Origin: an uncultured Opitutia bacterium
GTDB taxonomy: Bacteria; Verrucomicrobiota; Verrucomicrobiia; Opitutales; Opitutaceae
Direction of reading: 5' to 3'
Length of the DNA stretch: 64,000 nucleotides
Assembly (NCBI GenBank): GCA_903839035.1
Contig: CAIMAQ010000041.1
Location: 1-64,000 of the forward strand
Shown piece after piece: positions 61,956 through 64,000 of this stretch. The first letter of the stretch is position 1; each line of letters begins with the position of its first letter. Position numbers and translations under genes: made by a program. The notes beneath the pieces were generated by a model that worked only from the letters and a program-made list of their open reading frames with translations, was not told where the DNA came from and ran no database searches.

Positions 61956-63887
61956 ATGAACGACTCTCCCTCCGCCCCGCGGCTCCTCGACACGATCCAC
62001 GGTCCCGCCGACGTCAAGGCCTTGGCCATCGGCCAACTCCCGCAGCTCGCCCAGGAAATCCGCGACACCCTCATCGCCGTCACCGCCCGGAACGGCGGTC
62101 ATATCGGCCCGAACCTCGGCGTGGTCGAGCTCACCATCGCCCTGCACCGCGTCTTCAGCACCCCCGAGGACCAGTTTGTGTTCGACGTCTCCCACCAGGG
62201 CTACGTGCACAAGCTCCTCACCGGCCGCGGCGGCGAATTTTTCCGGAAACTCCGCCAGACCGACGGCGCGAGCGGCTTCCTCTACCGCGCCGAAAACCCG
62301 CAGGACTCCTGGGGCGCCGGCCACGCTGGCACCGCCCTCTCGGCCGCCCTCGGCATGGCCACCGCCCGCGACCTCCGCGGCTCCTCCGAGCACGTGGTGG
62401 CCGTCTGCGGTGACGCCGCCTTCACCTGCGGCATCACCCTCGAGGCGCTCAACAACGTCGTCAGCTCCACCAACCGTCTGATCGTCATCCTCAACGACAA
62501 CGAGTGGTCCATCGCCAAGAACGTCGGCGCCATTTCGCAGTACCTCAACCGCATCAGCACCAACCCGACGTACAACAAGCTCCACCATGACGTGGAGGCG
62601 TTCTTCACGAGCTTCCCCGCCGGCGTCGAGATGAACCGGGTTTACCACAAGTGGAAACGCGAGACGAAGGACTTCTTCGTCGAGTCCTCCCTGTTCGAGA
62701 AATTCGGCCTGCGCTACCTCGGGCCGGTGGACGGCCACAACCTCGACGCCCTCGTGAAGAACCTCGAGTTCGCCAAGCACTGCGACGTGCCCGTGCTCAT
62801 CCACGTGCTGACCAAGAAGGGCAAGGGCCTCGAGGCCGCGGTCAACTCGCCGGAGAAGTTCCACGGCGCCAGCCCCTACGATCCCGACACCGGCGAGAGC
62901 AAGAAGACCACGCCCGGCGCGCCGCCCAATTACCAGGACGTCTTCGGCCAGGCCCTGCTCCGGTTCGCCCAGGCCGATGCCAACATCGTCGGCATCACCG
63001 GCGCCATGCCGAGCGGCACCGGCCTCTCCTACCTCGCCGACGGGCTGCCGCGGCAGTTCTTTGACGTCGGCATCGCCGAGGAACACGCCGTCCTCTTCGC
63101 CGGCGGCCTCGCCACCAAGGGCATCAAGCCCGTCGTGGCGATCTACTCGACCTTCCTCCAGCGCGCCTACGACCCGATCATCCACGACATCGCACTCCAG
63201 AACCTGCCGGTCGTGTTCTGCATGGACCGCGCCGGCCTCTCGGCGAACGACGGCCCGACCCACCACGGCCTCTTCGACCTCGCCTACCTGCGGTGCGTCC
63301 CCAACGCGACGATCATGCAGCCACGGCACGAGGACGAACTCGTGGACATGCTGCACACCAGCCTGCAACTCGGCACCCCCGCCTTCGTACGCTACCCGCG
63401 CGGCGCCGGCACCGGCGTGAAGCTCAAGGAGCAGCCCGCCCTCCTCCCCATCGGCCACGCCGAGGTCCTGAAGGAAGGCTCCAACATCATGCTTTGGGCC
63501 CTCGGCAACATGGTGGCAGACGCGCTCAAACTCGCCGCGCGCCTCGAGGCCGAGGAAAACATTTCCGTCGGCGTGGTGAACGCTCGCTTCGTCAAGCCGC
63601 TCGACCGCACCCTGCTCCTTAGCCACGCCGCGTGCATTCCCCTGCTGGTCACCCTCGAGGACCACGTGATCACCGGCGGCTTCGGCAGCGCGGTGCTCGA
63701 GGTGTTGCAGGAGGCCGACTGCCCGGTCTCCCTGGAACGCATCGGCTGGCCCGACAAGTTCATCGAGCATGGCAGCAGCGTCGACATCCTCCGCGCCGCC
63801 CACGGCCTCGCGCCGGACGACATCTATCGCCGCGTTCTCGCCCGCTGGCGGAACCTCAGCACCGAGCGAGTCGCGGCCGACGTGTAG
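61956..63887 (+). CDS. dxs: 1-deoxy-D-xylulose-5-phosphate synthase Dxs
   Basis: Thiamine-diphosphate enzyme that joins pyruvate and glyceraldehyde-3-phosphate, the first step of the MEP isoprenoid pathway. The 643-residue protein has the DHxxHQGY-type FDVSHQGY, SLF-like GFLYRAENPQD and the cofactor site GDAAFTCG (152-159) with NDNEWSI (180-186), the catalytic IAEEHAV and DRAGLSANDGPTHHG. Compared with the usual GDG and NDNxMSI the cofactor motif reads GDA and NDNEWSI. It follows xseB by 24 bases. Confidence 0.95.
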   Translation: MNDSPSAPRLLDTIHGPADVKALAIGQLPQLAQEIRDTLIAVTARNGGHIGPNLGVVELTIALHRVFSTPEDQFVFDVSHQGYVHKLLTGRGGEFFRKLRQTDGASGFLYRAENPQDSWGAGHAGTALSAALGMATARDLRGSSEHVVAVCGDAAFTCGITLEALNNVVSSTNRLIVILNDNEWSIAKNVGAISQYLNRISTNPTYNKLHHDVEAFFTSFPAGVEMNRVYHKWKRETKDFFVESSLFEKFGLRYLGPVDGHNLDALVKNLEFAKHCDVPVLIHVLTKKGKGLEAAVNSPEKFHGASPYDPDTGESKKTTPGAPPNYQDVFGQALLRFAQADANIVGITGAMPSGTGLSYLADGLPRQFFDVGIAEEHAVLFAGGLATKGIKPVVAIYSTFLQRAYDPIIHDIALQNLPVVFCMDRAGLSANDGPTHHGLFDLAYLRCVPNATIMQPRHEDELVDMLHTSLQLGTPAFVRYPRGAGTGVKLKEQPALLPIGHAEVLKEGSNIMLWALGNMVADALKLAARLEAEENISVGVVNARFVKPLDRTLLLSHAACIPLLVTLEDHVITGGFGSAVLEVLQEADCPVSLERIGWPDKFIEHGSSVDILRAAHGLAPDDIYRRVLARWRNLSTERVAADV

Positions 63888-63963
63888 GTGACATTCGGAC
63901 TTGGTCACCCTTCGTCCAGGTGGCGACCCCGAGTGCGCGACAGACGCCGGCATTCCGAACCCC

Positions 63964-63991
63964 ATCACCTATCGCCTATCACCCATCGCCT
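63964..63991. repeat. Heptamer tandem tract ATCRCCY x4
   Basis: ATCACCT, ATCGCCT, ATCACCC and ATCGCCT follow one another at 63964-63991, alternating A and G at the fourth base. It lies after dxs at the window edge and may continue beyond it. The rest of the gap from 63888 holds nothing recognisable. Confidence 0.75.
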
Positions 63992-64000
63992 CTGATCCGT

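Noticed and set aside
61418-62083. N-terminal extension of the M48 protease
   Set aside because: It would cross the palindromic element and xseB; the usual first helix begins at 61417.
61947-63968. A 673-codon open frame antisense to dxs
   Set aside because: It is a by-product of GC-rich third positions; the protein has no domain and low-complexity acidic composition, while the plus strand is a textbook Dxs.

Overview
The window is a gene-dense, GC-rich chromosomal segment. Its gene content points to a diderm Verrucomicrobium, most likely of the Opitutaceae: a PEP-CTERM surface protein made of long beta-strand repeats, BamD- and LptE-like outer-membrane biogenesis genes, many small lipoproteins, type III polyketide synthase, and an MEP-pathway dxs. 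This placement is inferred from family content, not from a database match. No rRNA, tRNA, CRISPR array, insertion sequence or prophage was seen, and no gap without a gene exceeds about 260 bases.

Layout. 1-3395: 3' part of a giant repeat protein. 3396-6831: trpD-glmM (minus) and uppP (plus). 6947-12011: a plus-strand envelope/lipid operon, rpmF-plsX-fabH-bamD-like-lptE-rpe-GNAT. 12012-14709: an ABC ATPase and binding protein with no permease nearby. 14857-18489: hpt, a small lipoprotein, uvrB and a coiled-coil membrane protein. 18630-22406: glutamate-type dehydrogenase, a low-GC lipoprotein, two NTF2-like proteins and a methyltransferase. 22411-27960 (minus): MFS, Na+/H+ antiporter, serB, rpmE/rpmJ, DUF551-like, YqgE and dCMP deaminase. 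28015-33553 (plus): methyltransferase, type III PKS, Nif3, aroQ, NusG paralogue, outer-membrane protein and hydrolase. 33565-36848: pgpA-pgsA, coaD and an S10 peptidase. 37036-46439: MacAB-like exporter, TPR protein, NMT1-type ABC importer, two methyltransferases and a tiny basic protein. 46512-52769: rimO, mpl, a membrane protein, priA and an atypical Fur protein. 52777-59224: TPR protein, the four-gene overlapping hemW operon, lipoprotein and transglutaminase. 59190-63887: secreted nuclease-like protein, M48 protease, xseB and dxs.

How the genes fit together. Much of the segment serves envelope building: phospholipid and fatty-acid initiation (plsX, fabH, pgsA, pgpA), undecaprenyl phosphate and peptidoglycan recycling (uppP, glmM, mpl, an M23 protein) and outer-membrane assembly. 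The rest is mostly housekeeping.

The most unusual signals are non-coding. A set of short, degenerate 7-10 bp tandem or palindromic tracts is scattered through the window. One supplies both the ribosome-binding site and part of the signal peptide of a gene (60095-60165), and another lies in frame inside a methyltransferase gene (44801-44821). Most genes have no clear Shine-Dalgarno sequence and start directly after a pyrimidine-rich stretch.
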